Source: Kordia sp039026955 (GTDB lineage Bacteria; Bacteroidota; Bacteroidia; Flavobacteriales; Flavobacteriaceae). From it: a stretch of 64,000 nucleotides of DNA. How positions within the stretch are numbered: position 1 is the stretch's first letter; every line of letters begins with the position of its first letter. Location of the stretch: contig JBCCLH010000028.1 in assembly GCA_039026955.1 (NCBI GenBank), forward strand, positions 15,399 through 79,398, read 5' to 3'. The position numbers and the translations under genes are program-made. The notes beneath the pieces were generated by a model. The model did not search any database, was not told where the DNA came from, and was given only the letters and a program-made list of their open reading frames with translations. Shown one piece after another: positions 7,780 to 17,711 of this stretch.

Positions 7780-8795
7780 GCTCGCTTCAATAAAGCCTTG
7801 TTAATATCTTTGATCAATTTTGGTCCTTCATACACAAAACCTGTGTAGAGTTGTACCAAATCTGCACCTGCGTCTAGTTTTTCGAGTGCGTCTTTGGCGG
7901 AGTGAATTCCTCCTACGCCAATGATTGGAAAAGCTTTGTTGCTCTTTTCTGCTAAAAAGCGAATGACTTCCGTAGAACGATTTGTCAACGGTTTTCCGCT
8001 CAATCCACCAACTTCATCTTTGTCTTCCGATTGCAAACCTTCTCGCGAGATAGTTGTATTGGTCGCAATGACACCTGCAATTTTAGTATCAGCGACAATT
8101 TCAATGATGTCTTCTAGTTGTTCGTTTGTTAAATCAGGTGCGATTTTGAGTAGAATTGGCTTCGGCGCTTCCTTTTCTTTGTTCATCGTTTGCAACGTTG
8201 TGAGTAACTTTGTCAACGGTTCTTTGTCTTGTAATGCTCGTAAATTCGGTGTGTTTGGTGAACTTACATTCACCACAAAATAATCTACATGTGGAAATAA
8301 AGCTTCAAAGCAAATTTTGTAATCTTCTACCGCTTCTTCATTCCGCGTAACTTTGTTTTTACCGATGTTTCCACCAATCAACACACCTTTGTTTTTTTTT
8401 AAACGTTCTACCGCTTCGTTTACACCGCCATTATTGAATCCCATACGATTGATAATCGCTTCGTCTTGCTTTAAGCGAAAGAGCCGTTTTTTAGGATTTC
8501 CTGCTTGTGGTTTTGGCGTAAGTGTTCCTATTTCTACAAAGCCAAATCCGAAGTTTGAGAGTTCATTGTACAACTTCGCATCTTTGTCAAATCCCGCTGC
8601 CAATCCTACAGGATTTTTGAAGGTTAATCCAAAAATTGTACGTTCCAAACGTTTGTCATTTACCACATACATTCCTCTGAAAAGAGCAGAGAACCCTGGA
8701 ATTTTAGACAATGTTCGTATGAGTGAAAAGGTAAAATGATGTACTTTTTCTGGATCGAAGCGAAAAAGAATAGGTTTTACAAGAAATTGGTACAT
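7776..8795 (-). CDS. pyrD: Dihydroorotate dehydrogenase (quinone), class 2
   Basis: Oxidises dihydroorotate to orotate in pyrimidine synthesis, passing electrons to membrane quinone. ATG 8795 gives 339 residues and the class 2 N-terminus MYQFLVKPILFRFDPEKVHH; a TTG six codons upstream is less likely. Conserved pieces include NPVGLAAGFDKDAKL, NRMGFNNGG, NVSSPNTPNLR with the catalytic Ser of class 2 enzymes, and GGLSGKPL near the FMN site. It is the last gene of the minus-strand run that begins with the efflux genes, 50 bases after the K+ channel gene. Its stop overlaps the stop of the convergent spondin gene. Confidence 0.96.
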   Translation of the reverse strand: MYQFLVKPILFRFDPEKVHHFTFSLIRTLSKIPGFSALFRGMYVVNDKRLERTIFGLTFKNPVGLAAGFDKDAKLYNELSNFGFGFVEIGTLTPKPQAGNPKKRLFRLKQDEAIINRMGFNNGGVNEAVERLKKNKGVLIGGNIGKNKVTRNEEAVEDYKICFEALFPHVDYFVVNVSSPNTPNLRALQDKEPLTKLLTTLQTMNKEKEAPKPILLKIAPDLTNEQLEDIIEIVADTKIAGVIATNTTISREGLQSEDKDEVGGLSGKPLTNRSTEVIRFLAEKSNKAFPIIGVGGIHSAKDALEKLDAGADLVQLYTGFVYEGPKLIKDINKALLKRA

Positions 8796-8845
8796 GCTGT
8801 TTTGTTTGTGCAAAAATAGCCTCTATTCTTTAGATGGCAAATATT

Positions 8846-9529
8846 TTACTTTCTATTTTTAAAAACAGAAGCGTCAATGTATTTTGAAACGACTACAGAT
8901 GTAATAATCACAATGTAAAATTGTCCCACCAATCCAATGAGTACGACTGCTTTTTGTGCGACTGGCGTGATGGGAACAATGTCTCCATAGCCGATTGTTA
9001 ATAGCGTGATATACGCATAATACATCAAACTGTCTACACGCGCTTCAATCGCTTGTGCGTCTAATAAGTTTCCAGCAAACGAATCTGGAGTAATGAGTTC
9101 GATAGAAACCAACATAAAAAACGCCAAAAATCCTAAGGAAATATAACCGCTCATCAACCCGATAATGACCATCCGATCGACTTCTTTTTCAATCCATACT
9201 TGGCGAATGGTTTCTGCGGTAACAACAATATAAAAGATAAAGTATACTGAGAGTCGCGTCAAGGTGATTCCGTCTTCTTCTGCTTTAAAAAAACTACTCC
9301 CAAAAACAATCGTGGCAATCACACAAAGTGCAATTAAAAACCACATGAGTTTCTTTTTTTGAGAAACTAAAATGATCCCACTGATGATATTTAACAGAAA
9401 AAGTCCAGGCAAAAAAGTAGATTGGAACAATTCTTCTGTAAAAAACAACGATCCGAATAGAATCAGAAACTGTGTCACGATAAACTGCTCAAATCGGTGT
9501 ATGTATAAGTTCTCAAGAAAGGTTTTCAT
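8846..9529 (-). CDS. Ion channel, potassium-channel pore domain
   Basis: A 227-residue membrane protein whose C-terminal half carries the K+ selectivity filter TIGYGD (residues 178-183) in a pore loop between two helices, preceded by a 50-residue segment with LITPDSFAGN and followed by KAVVLIGLVGQFYIVIITSVVVS. The N-terminal half adds about four helices, so it looks like a six-helix channel without a voltage-sensor Arg ladder or a cytoplasmic ligand domain. It starts only 5 bases after the RND pump gene, so it is probably cotranscribed with the efflux system; why is unknown. Confidence 0.88.
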   Translation of the reverse strand: MKTFLENLYIHRFEQFIVTQFLILFGSLFFTEELFQSTFLPGLFLLNIISGIILVSQKKKLMWFLIALCVIATIVFGSSFFKAEEDGITLTRLSVYFIFYIVVTAETIRQVWIEKEVDRMVIIGLMSGYISLGFLAFFMLVSIELITPDSFAGNLLDAQAIEARVDSLMYYAYITLLTIGYGDIVPITPVAQKAVVLIGLVGQFYIVIITSVVVSKYIDASVFKNRK

Positions 9530-9534
9530 GTATG

Positions 9535-12500
9535 CTAATCTTCTAAGAGTTTGTCATTAAACTCATAGTTTTTGTAATTCACTTTAAATAAAGCGCTGTA
9601 TAATGCTGGAATGAATAATAAGGTAATCACGGTTCCAAAAAGTAATCCAACCATAATACTTACGGCCATTCCTTCCCACATTTCACCGCCGCTCAAATAT
9701 AGTGGAATCAATCCTAAAACTGTGGTAAACGTAGCTAATAATATCGGACGAAAACGTTGCAAACAAGCCGCAATAACTGCATCTTGTTCTGTTCGGTTCA
9801 ATTCGTTTTGTTCTATTTCCATCCGATCAATCAGTACGATGGCGTTGTTAATGACAATTCCTGCCAAGGAAATTACTCCCAAAAACGGCATAAATCCGAA
9901 TGGTTCTTGGAAGATTAATAATCCGATGACGACACCAATCACACCTAACGGAATGGTTAATACAACCATAATCATTTTTCGGAATGAGTTGAATTGAATG
10001 ATTAATAACATCACAATGATAAATCCTGATAACGGCAAATATTTGATCACTGATCCCATACTTTCTGCCGAATTTTCTGCATCTCCACCAAACTCGTAGG
10101 TGTATTCTGCTGGCCAGTTTTTTTGTTGTTCGTTCAGCCAAGGTCTGATCTCATTGGTGATGGCAGAAGCGTTTCCGTCTGCACGTAATTCACTAGAAAT
10201 GTTGATGGTTCGGCGTAAATCCAATCGTTTGATTTTGGAATATTGCCATTGTGGAACAATCGAAGCAACTTGCAATAACGGAATACTTTTTCCAGAATTT
10301 TGTGCGTAAATATTCAAGGTTTCTAATGATGCCAAGGATTGTTGCTGACTTGCATCGCTACGCATTAAAATTGGAATGGATTTGTCATCTTCTCTGTATT
10401 CGCCAGTTTGGAAACCGTCCAATACTGTTCGCAGTGAAGTTGCAATATCTTGACTCGAAATTCCTGCGTTTTGTGCTCTGTTTTGATCAACTTGAATGAG
10501 GAACTTTTTACTTTTCGGTCCCCAATCGTCTTTGACGTTTTTTGTTCCTGCAATGTCATACAGTTTCGATTTGACACTTTCTGAAATTTTTGCCAGTTCG
10601 TCAGGGCTTTCGCCTGAAACTTTAATTTCGATCGGTGTTCCGCCACCGCCGGCAGCCAGGAAACCAACTTTGATATCAGCATTCGGGAAATTGTTAAAAC
10701 CAAAAGCATCTAACTTTTGAATCATTTCTTTGTTTTCATTGAACGAAGACGTGTTGACCAAAATATGCGCATAACTCGAATTGGCTTCATCTTGCGAATA
10801 GCCTAAATCATACGATTCTGGACCTTGCCCGATATACGAAGACCAATCTACAATTCCTTTGGTTCTGGTTTCGTTGACTTTTAGCGAATCAGTCATGTAT
10901 TGTTCTAGTTTTTTGATCAAATCGGTAGTGACTTCAATTTTTGTCCCAGAAGGCAAGTTGATATCTACCGTAATCATATTCCGATCACTATCTGGGAAAA
11001 ATAAAAATTCAATCTTTGTAAAACCGTATAATGACGCAAAAAAGACTAGAAATATACCAATGATGACTTTGTATTTATTCGATAAAGCTGATAAGATTAA
11101 ATTCTTGTAGTATCGCTTCATTGCGTTGATAATCCTATCAATAAAGCTTTCTTTTTGGTCAGCGCCAGGCGTTTTTAAGAATAGATAACAGAACATCGTT
11201 ATCACCGTTAAGGCAATGATCCAAGAAGACATCAGCGCGATAGTAATTACTACGAAAATCGGCCCTACAATATCTCCCATAGACGTTGGCGACATGTAAA
11301 ATGCTAAGAATGCTGCGGACGTTGTTAAGGTTGAAATCAACAGTGGCATCCACAATTCTGAAAAGGCTTTGACGGCTGACGTTTTCTTATCAATTCCTTG
11401 CTCCATTTTCACCATAATGGTTTCGGCGACCACAATCGCGTTGTCTACCAACATTCCCAATGCCATGATGAGTGCTGCAAGTGTTACCTGATTCAGTCCC
11501 ATGCTAATCACGCCCATGATCATCAATGTCATGATGGTTACGATTGGAATCAGACTAGCGATCACAAATCCTGTACGAATTCCTAAAAAGACCAGCATGA
11601 CAATCAACACAATTCCGATAGATTGCATTAAGTTGCTGATGAAATTTTGTACTTTATCGTCAATGTAAATATCGAGTGAAGAGACTCGTGTCAACTCCAA
11701 CCCTACTGGCAGCTTAGCTTTCCAGCGATTGACCACTTTATCCACATCTTCTCCCAATTTGATTACATTGGAGTTTTCTTTTAGATTCACATGAAGTGAC
11801 ACTGCATCTTTTCCGTTTAAACGTACTTTTTGCGTTGGCGGATCAATGTAGCCTTTTTTAATCGTAGTAATGTCTCCTAACTTCACCAACTGCGTACCAT
11901 TCGTTCCTACAGGAATCAACATTTCACGAATTTCTTTGACAGAATTAAAGTTTCCTGTCGGTTCTAAAATAACACGTTCTTCACCTGTATTCACTTGTCC
12001 ACCAGAACTTAAAATATTGGTAGCGCCAATGATTTGCTGTAATTTTGAAGCAGATAAACCATATTCTTTCAAACGCGTATTGTCAAATTCTACAAACACA
12101 CGTTCTTCTTGAATTCCTCCTAAAACCACTTTAGCTGCATCTGGAAGCTTGATTAAATCATCTTTGATATCGTCTGCATATTCTTTCATTTCCGCATACG
12201 AAAAACCATCTGAAGTAATTCCCACTACAATTCCGTATACATCGCCAATTCCGTCATCTTGTAAATCAGGTTGTACACCATCTGGCAAGCCTTGTAGCGA
12301 ACTCAATTTACGTCGCAAACGATCCCAAACTGCTTGGAGTTTTTCCTCTTTTACTTCGTCCTTCAAAGTAACTGACACTACGGACAAACCTGTTCTGGAC
12401 GTACTCGTTACTTCTTTTAATTCGGGAAGTTCTTGGGCTACTTTTTCAATTTTATCGGAAACTAACTGCTCTACACGTTCTGGACTGGCACCAGGAAATT

Positions 12501-12648
12501 GCGATACTACCGAAGCCACACGAACGGTAAACGGCGGCATACTGTCACGCGAGAGTCCAGAATACATCGTGATTCCCAACAGGATAATAGTTGCCAACAC
12601 CATCAGCGTGATTCTGTTCTTTTCTATGGAAAATTTTGCTAAATTCAT
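9535..12648 (-). CDS. RND-family efflux pump inner-membrane permease
   Basis: A 1037-residue proton-driven transporter of the AcrB/HAE1-type RND superfamily. Start MNLAKFSIEKNRITLMVLAT is the first membrane helix; two repeats of six helices flank two large periplasmic loops (about 35-335 and 555-860). The helix-4 motif ALIMALGMLVDNAIVVAETIM carries the proton-relay Asp seen in the family; the second half has GVISLAGIVINNAIVLIDRM. It pairs with the adaptor 19 bases upstream and the TolC-like fusion before that, making a complete tripartite pump. Substrates are not predictable; no local TetR-type repressor was seen. Confidence 0.95.
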   Translation of the reverse strand: MNLAKFSIEKNRITLMVLATIILLGITMYSGLSRDSMPPFTVRVASVVSQFPGASPERVEQLVSDKIEKVAQELPELKEVTSTSRTGLSVVSVTLKDEVKEEKLQAVWDRLRRKLSSLQGLPDGVQPDLQDDGIGDVYGIVVGITSDGFSYAEMKEYADDIKDDLIKLPDAAKVVLGGIQEERVFVEFDNTRLKEYGLSASKLQQIIGATNILSSGGQVNTGEERVILEPTGNFNSVKEIREMLIPVGTNGTQLVKLGDITTIKKGYIDPPTQKVRLNGKDAVSLHVNLKENSNVIKLGEDVDKVVNRWKAKLPVGLELTRVSSLDIYIDDKVQNFISNLMQSIGIVLIVMLVFLGIRTGFVIASLIPIVTIMTLMIMGVISMGLNQVTLAALIMALGMLVDNAIVVAETIMVKMEQGIDKKTSAVKAFSELWMPLLISTLTTSAAFLAFYMSPTSMGDIVGPIFVVITIALMSSWIIALTVITMFCYLFLKTPGADQKESFIDRIINAMKRYYKNLILSALSNKYKVIIGIFLVFFASLYGFTKIEFLFFPDSDRNMITVDINLPSGTKIEVTTDLIKKLEQYMTDSLKVNETRTKGIVDWSSYIGQGPESYDLGYSQDEANSSYAHILVNTSSFNENKEMIQKLDAFGFNNFPNADIKVGFLAAGGGGTPIEIKVSGESPDELAKISESVKSKLYDIAGTKNVKDDWGPKSKKFLIQVDQNRAQNAGISSQDIATSLRTVLDGFQTGEYREDDKSIPILMRSDASQQQSLASLETLNIYAQNSGKSIPLLQVASIVPQWQYSKIKRLDLRRTINISSELRADGNASAITNEIRPWLNEQQKNWPAEYTYEFGGDAENSAESMGSVIKYLPLSGFIIVMLLIIQFNSFRKMIMVVLTIPLGVIGVVIGLLIFQEPFGFMPFLGVISLAGIVINNAIVLIDRMEIEQNELNRTEQDAVIAACLQRFRPILLATFTTVLGLIPLYLSGGEMWEGMAVSIMVGLLFGTVITLLFIPALYSALFKVNYKNYEFNDKLLED

Positions 12649-12667
12649 GAGCTGTCGTGTTGATCGT

Positions 12668-13750
12668 TTAGTTGAGTTTTACTTCTTGACCGTTGAGCAA
12701 GGTTTGTAAACCAGCCGTTGCAATCTTTTGCCCAGCAGACAATCCCGATGTGATTTCAAATCCTTCAGGTGTCAACGTTCCGATGGTGACTTGCTGCTTT
12801 TTCACTTTTGCATTGTCTGCTTCGCCTTCTATCAAAAACACAAAACGTCCGTCACTGTCCTCGCCTACTGCATTTGCAGGAACGACTAACGTTTTATTGT
12901 TCATCTTTTGATCGCCAAAATCGAAAGTGACATTCGCCGTCATTCCACTTTTTATTTTTTCGGAAGGATTATTCAACGTCACGCGTACTGGATACGTCGC
13001 TGTGTTGGCATCTACCGCAGGCGACACTTCGGTTACTTTTGCATCAAATTTTTCATTTTCTAGAGAAGAAAAATCTACCGAAACTTTCATGTCACTTTGC
13101 ACACCATTGATGACACTTTCGGGAATTCCCAGCGTGATTTCCATATCCGTTCCTGAGTTGAGCGTTCCAATGAGTTGTCCTGTGCTTACATTTTCGTCAA
13201 TTTCCACATCTACTGTGGAGATTGTACCATTTTCAGGCGCATACACATACCCATAATTAATTTGTTCCTGCTGAATTGCCAAACCTCTTTTGGAAGATTT
13301 ATAACTTTCTAACGCCGTTTTATACGAGTTTTTCGCAGCTTCAAAATCGCTCAACGAAGCACTTCCTTTTTCGTAAAGTGTACGAATTCTGTCCAAACTC
13401 AATTTCGCCGTATTTACTTGCGACTCTGCGCTGTTTACTTGCGTCACCGCTTGCTCATACGACAAACGAGAAGACACATTATCTAACTTTGCCAAGAGTT
13501 GTCCTTTTTTAACTTTTTGACCGAGTTTGATATCGAACTGAGAGACAATTCCCGAGTTTCGGAAACTGAGCTTTATGATTTTATCGGTTTGCGCCGTTCC
13601 GCTAAAGGTTCGGATTTTTTCGCCACCTAAGTAACCGACTTCTTGGTATTTTACGGGACGTTTGACTTTGACTTCTTCTTTCTTTTCTTCTCCACAAGAA
13701 GTAAACATGAGTAGAATGGCTAGGGTTAGTATGGTGTATAAATGCTTCAT
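12668..13750 (-). CDS. RND efflux periplasmic adaptor (HlyD/AcrA family)
   Basis: A 360-residue membrane-fusion protein. It begins with a lipoprotein signal peptide (ILLMFTSCGEEKKEE, lipid-bearing Cys about residue 19), then a barrel/lipoyl half (GIVSQFDIKLGQKVKKGQLLAKLD), a coiled-coil hairpin (about 80-160, SYEQAVTQVNSAESQVNTAK), the second lipoyl half (YVYAPENGTISTVDVEIDENV) and a C-terminal beta domain. Such adaptors link the inner-membrane pump to the TolC duct. It sits between the TolC-like fusion and the pump with short gaps on both sides, so all three form one operon. Confidence 0.94.
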   Translation of the reverse strand: MKHLYTILTLAILLMFTSCGEEKKEEVKVKRPVKYQEVGYLGGEKIRTFSGTAQTDKIIKLSFRNSGIVSQFDIKLGQKVKKGQLLAKLDNVSSRLSYEQAVTQVNSAESQVNTAKLSLDRIRTLYEKGSASLSDFEAAKNSYKTALESYKSSKRGLAIQQEQINYGYVYAPENGTISTVDVEIDENVSTGQLIGTLNSGTDMEITLGIPESVINGVQSDMKVSVDFSSLENEKFDAKVTEVSPAVDANTATYPVRVTLNNPSEKIKSGMTANVTFDFGDQKMNNKTLVVPANAVGEDSDGRFVFLIEGEADNAKVKKQQVTIGTLTPEGFEITSGLSAGQKIATAGLQTLLNGQEVKLN

Positions 13751-13774
13751 CGGTGTGTGATTTTGCGTTGATGG

Positions 13775-16120
13775 TTAGTTTTGTTGGTTTAAATAGTCTA
13801 TAAAGCGTTGTCTGAATGCGGTATTGGATTCGGGTGTGTTCAACAAGAAATAGTATCCTAAGTTGCGTTCCAATTCCAAAATGCTAATAAGATAGTTGTA
13901 GATGGCGTTGGCGCGAGCTAGTTGTGCGCTTAAATAATTGTTTTGTGCATCTAGCAATTGTACAATGTTTACCGCGCCGTTGGCATAGGAAGTTTGGGTT
14001 AATTCCAGCGATTCTTTTGCGGTTTCTTCTGAGATTTTAGAAAGTTCTAAGTTTGATATTTGATTGATCAGCGTCAGCACACTATTTCGAATGTTTGCAG
14101 AAATTGCCAATTCTGTGTTCTCAATATTGATACCTACTTGCTCTTTTTGAATTGTTGCAATTTGTTTGTTGATATTTGTTTGTGTTCTGTTGAAAATTGG
14201 AATCGATACATTCACACCTACGTTGTAGAAACCATCTGGCAACGCAGGAAATGCAGCAGGAAACGTACTTCCCGCGCCAGAGCGATTAAACGTATAATTG
14301 TATTGTCCTTCCAAAGCAACCGTTGGTAAAAAACGGCCGCTTCCGTTGAGCTTTATGTTTCGTTCGGTAACGTTTAAATTGTAACCTAAGGCTTTTAATT
14401 CGGGTGCATTTCGTTTGGCTTCTTCCACTAGAAACGCGATAAAAGGTTCTCTCAATTTCGGATCATCGAGTAATTGTGTGAGTTCTTTGTAATCGTAATT
14501 TTTGAAAATACCTTCGCCCAGTTCCACTTCTTCTATGTCAATTTCAGTGCCTGTCGGATTGTTAAGCAATTGGTTTAAACTTACAAATGACTGCTCTAGT
14601 TGATTGACTGCTTCTACCATCGATTGTGTATTTTGCGCCATTTGACTTCGGAAACGCAGCATGTCTGACTTTCCTGATTCTCCTACATCAAAGTTTTGCT
14701 CTGCCAATTCTAAGTTTTTCTTGGTCAGCGCTAGGTTTTGCAATTGTATTTGTGCATTCGCTTTAAGAATTAACGCAGTAAAGTAGGCGTTGGAAGCATT
14801 GAAAATTAAATCTAACTGTTCTGCATTGTAAGTTTCTTGTTGCGCTTTTAGCAAGTCTTTTTGAATGTCAATATTGGCATTTGCGGCTTCTGAAAAGACT
14901 GTTTGTTGCAAGGTGATATTTCCCGCGGTAGAAAACTCAGGATTTTGTCCGTTGCTAACTTCTGCCAACTTCGGATCTACATACGAGCCTGTCGCTGCGG
15001 CAGTGAGACTCGGTAAATAGTTACTTTTCGAGGTTTTTACATCTTGTTCTACCAGATCAATATCTTTTTGCGAGGCTTGTAAAGACAGGTTTTTGCCCAG
15101 TACATCTTCAATCACCGTGATAAGGTTGTATTGCTTTTCTGAAAGTACATTTTTAAACTCGCCGACAAAATCGGTATCGTTGATCAAACTATATTTTATG
15201 GGAACATCTACCAATCCTGCGGTGTTGTAATTGATCGTCAATCGTGAATTGTAGTCTATAAAAACAGGCATTTCCGAAAGTGGTGTGCCATTCACGTACG
15301 ATTCTACCGTGAGTGAAATTCTTCTAGAAAATTGCTCAAAACTATTTTCCGCTTGATTCGTTGCCATCAGCCCCAACTTCACCTGATTAGTTCCATTATT
15401 CGTAAACGACGGAATTTGCTTTTGAATAAACGTTTTCGCAAGTTGCTGTACTTCATCTGCTTTTAAGAAAAATCCGCCAGCCATATACACTGCATCTACA
15501 TCTTCTAAATTAGTAGTGATATCAGAAAGCGTGTTAAAAGGAATGATTTTAAAATCAGCTTCCAGCTTTTGGATAATGGGCGCAAAAGTTTCTTGCAAAG
15601 ACAACACATTCACCAATTGCTGCTCCATGATGATACCAACTTTCTTAAAATTGGTCAATTCTTTCAGCTTTTGCAAATCGCCCGTAAAGGTTTTGGATTC
15701 AATGAGATAGGTGAAATTTTCAATTCCAGAGGTCTTTTTTGAAGTATCAATTCCGCTAATATCTTGATTGACAGCTCCAAATAGAATCGTCGGTTTTTTG
15801 TGTTCGCTTTGTTTACTGACAATGAAATTATTGATCACACCAAACGCCAAAATAATATCAGTTTCATTTTGTAACAGTTGCTCGTAATGTGTTCGTGCTT
15901 TTTCTAAATTGTAAGTATTGACGAGAATGTTTTGTTCGGAGAAATTAATAAGGGCATCTTCTCCCACAACGGCTTTGATTTGATTTTCGAGTTGTAGGAT
16001 GAGTGGTTCAATTTCCGTTGTTCTATTATCCAATAGAATGCCAATATCATAGCTTTTTTTGGTTTGCGAAATAGCAAATGTCGTTATCAAAAATGATAAC
16101 GCAATCATATACTTTTTCAT
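13775..16120 (-). CDS. ABC-type substrate-binding domain fused to TolC-family outer membrane protein
   Basis: The 781-residue product (ATG 16120, signal peptide MKKYMIALSFLITTFAIS) has two parts. Residues about 20-325 resemble periplasmic-binding proteins of the ABC_sub_bind type: YDIGILLDNRTTEIEPL, DIILAFGVINNFIVS, KKVGIIMEQQLVNVLSLQET, DAVYMAGGFFLKADEVQQLA, ending with YVNGTPLSEMPVFIDYNSRL. Residues about 350-770 are an outer-membrane efflux duct (OEP) with two coiled-coil repeats; the last reads SYANGAVNIVQLLDAQNNYL. TolC proteins usually lack an attached solute-binding domain. It is the first gene of the efflux operon. An in-frame ATG 57 bases upstream would bury the signal peptide and is rejected. 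Confidence 0.85.
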   Translation of the reverse strand: MKKYMIALSFLITTFAISQTKKSYDIGILLDNRTTEIEPLILQLENQIKAVVGEDALINFSEQNILVNTYNLEKARTHYEQLLQNETDIILAFGVINNFIVSKQSEHKKPTILFGAVNQDISGIDTSKKTSGIENFTYLIESKTFTGDLQKLKELTNFKKVGIIMEQQLVNVLSLQETFAPIIQKLEADFKIIPFNTLSDITTNLEDVDAVYMAGGFFLKADEVQQLAKTFIQKQIPSFTNNGTNQVKLGLMATNQAENSFEQFSRRISLTVESYVNGTPLSEMPVFIDYNSRLTINYNTAGLVDVPIKYSLINDTDFVGEFKNVLSEKQYNLITVIEDVLGKNLSLQASQKDIDLVEQDVKTSKSNYLPSLTAAATGSYVDPKLAEVSNGQNPEFSTAGNITLQQTVFSEAANANIDIQKDLLKAQQETYNAEQLDLIFNASNAYFTALILKANAQIQLQNLALTKKNLELAEQNFDVGESGKSDMLRFRSQMAQNTQSMVEAVNQLEQSFVSLNQLLNNPTGTEIDIEEVELGEGIFKNYDYKELTQLLDDPKLREPFIAFLVEEAKRNAPELKALGYNLNVTERNIKLNGSGRFLPTVALEGQYNYTFNRSGAGSTFPAAFPALPDGFYNVGVNVSIPIFNRTQTNINKQIATIQKEQVGINIENTELAISANIRNSVLTLINQISNLELSKISEETAKESLELTQTSYANGAVNIVQLLDAQNNYLSAQLARANAIYNYLISILELERNLGYYFLLNTPESNTAFRQRFIDYLNQQN

Positions 16121-16337
16121 TGTCGATTGGTTTGGTTTGGTTTGATTTAACCTCCAAAAGGTACGGTATTTTAACAAAAGTTAAAGACTTGTTAAATATT
16201 TTTTTAAAAATAGGTTTTAATTGTGAGGTGAATTTTCATGTGGATGAACGATACTGTGCAATTATTTTGAGGTTTTAAATGGCTATGTAGTCATTAGATT
16301 TTCTTTAAAATGTCTATTTTTGGAAAAAAGATCATAC

Positions 16338-17570
16338 ATGCAACATATTATAGATAGATTCATCAGTTATGTTACAATTGACACCGAATCTGATCCAACT
16401 TCCGAAACGACACCAAGCACAGAAAAACAGTGGAATTTAGCCAATGTATTAGTAGACGAATTGAAGCGCATTGGCATGCAAGATGTCACTATTGACGAAA
16501 ATGCATACATCATGGCAACGCTACCTAGTAATGTGGATCATGAAGTCCCAACTATTGGATTTGTATCACATTTTGATACTTCACCAGATTTTACGGGAGC
16601 TAATGTGAATCCGCAGATTGTGCCGAATTACGACGGAAAAGATATTGTGCTAAATGCCGAAGAAAACATTGTGTTGTCGCCCGATTATTTTGATGATTTG
16701 TTATTGTACAAAGGACAAACCTTAATTACTACGGATGGTACTACGCTACTCGGTGCCGATGATAAAGCGGGAATTTGCGAGATAGTTTCTGCGATGGAAT
16801 TCTTGATCAATCATCCAGAAATAAAACATGGAAAAATTCGTGTCGGCTTTACGCCAGATGAAGAAATTGGTCGCGGTGCACATAAGTTCGATGTCGCAAA
16901 GTTTGGCGCTGATTGGGCATATACGATGGACGGAAGTCAAATTGGCGAATTGGAATATGAAAACTTCAACGCTGCCAGTGCTGTGATTGACATCAAAGGA
17001 AAAATTGTGCATCCAGGTTATGCAAAAGGAAAAATGATCAATTCTATTTTGATTGCAAATGAAATTATCAATTCATTGCCACAACACGATATTCCGCAAG
17101 AAACTACAGGTCGCGAAGGTTTTTATCACTTACATACGGTAAAAGGAAGTGTAGAAGAATCTTCTCTAGTTTATATTATTCGCGATCATGATAAAGATAA
17201 ATTTGAAGCACGTAAAGAATTGCTAGAAAAAATTGCAGCAGACATCAACAGTCGCTACTCGTACGATCCTGTACAACTAACGATGAAAGACCAATATTAC
17301 AACATGAAAGAAAAAGTAGCACCTGTATTTCATATTGTAGAAATTGCCGAAGAGGCTATGAAATCGTTAGGAATTGAACCGATCATTAAACCCATTCGCG
17401 GTGGCACAGATGGTTCGCAGTTATCGTTTATGGGATTACCATGTCCAAACATTTTTGCGGGCGGACATAACTTCCATGGGCGTTATGAATATGTGCCTGT
17501 GGAAAGCATTCAAAGTGCCATCAATGTTATTGTAAAAATTGCGGAGTTGACAGCAGAGAAATACAAATAA
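16338..17570 (+). CDS. pepT: Peptidase T (tripeptidase)
   Basis: Cytoplasmic M20B aminopeptidase that removes N-terminal residues from tripeptides. ATG 16338 gives 410 residues, the family's normal length; an in-frame TTG at 16320 only adds six residues. Metal ligands are visible in GFVSHFDTSPD (His-x-Asp), LLGADDKAG, FTPDEEIGRGAHKFD and near the C-terminus IRGGTDGSQLSFMGLPCPN plus FAGGHNFHGRYE. The gene stands alone, upstream of the terpene synthase but separated by 141 bases holding a predicted regulatory site. Confident assignment. Confidence 0.96.
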   Translation: MQHIIDRFISYVTIDTESDPTSETTPSTEKQWNLANVLVDELKRIGMQDVTIDENAYIMATLPSNVDHEVPTIGFVSHFDTSPDFTGANVNPQIVPNYDGKDIVLNAEENIVLSPDYFDDLLLYKGQTLITTDGTTLLGADDKAGICEIVSAMEFLINHPEIKHGKIRVGFTPDEEIGRGAHKFDVAKFGADWAYTMDGSQIGELEYENFNAASAVIDIKGKIVHPGYAKGKMINSILIANEIINSLPQHDIPQETTGREGFYHLHTVKGSVEESSLVYIIRDHDKDKFEARKELLEKIAADINSRYSYDPVQLTMKDQYYNMKEKVAPVFHIVEIAEEAMKSLGIEPIIKPIRGGTDGSQLSFMGLPCPNIFAGGHNFHGRYEYVPVESIQSAINVIVKIAELTAEKYK

Positions 17571-17619
17571 GCGTACATTTATTGATTAGTTTTACAGATT
17601 TCATACACTTTGTTGTCCA

Positions 17620-17648
17620 TTCATGAAGAAAAATAGTCTATTCATGAA
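17620..17648 (+). promoter_or_regulatory. Paired TTCATGAA boxes, predicted LytTR regulator site
   Basis: Two identical 8-bp palindromes TTCATGAA start at 17620 and 17641, 21 bp apart (two helical turns), 63 bp before the terpene synthase ATG. The same pair with the same spacing precedes the FG-GAP gene at 21.0 kb. LytTR-domain regulators are known to bind two repeats with about 21-22 bp pitch, and such a regulator is encoded at 25.7 kb. A weak -7-like TGTATTTG lies at 17684-17691. Binding is inferred. Confidence 0.6.
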
Positions 17649-17711
17649 CTTTTGAATGGTAGTTATAAAATACCTTACTATGTTGTATTTGTAATACTTA
17701 ATATTCATAGT

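Noticed and set aside
12533..12560. Further TGTCACG matches (also near 9475).
   Set aside because: They are inside coding sequence and lack TTT plus the spaced GTTATA.
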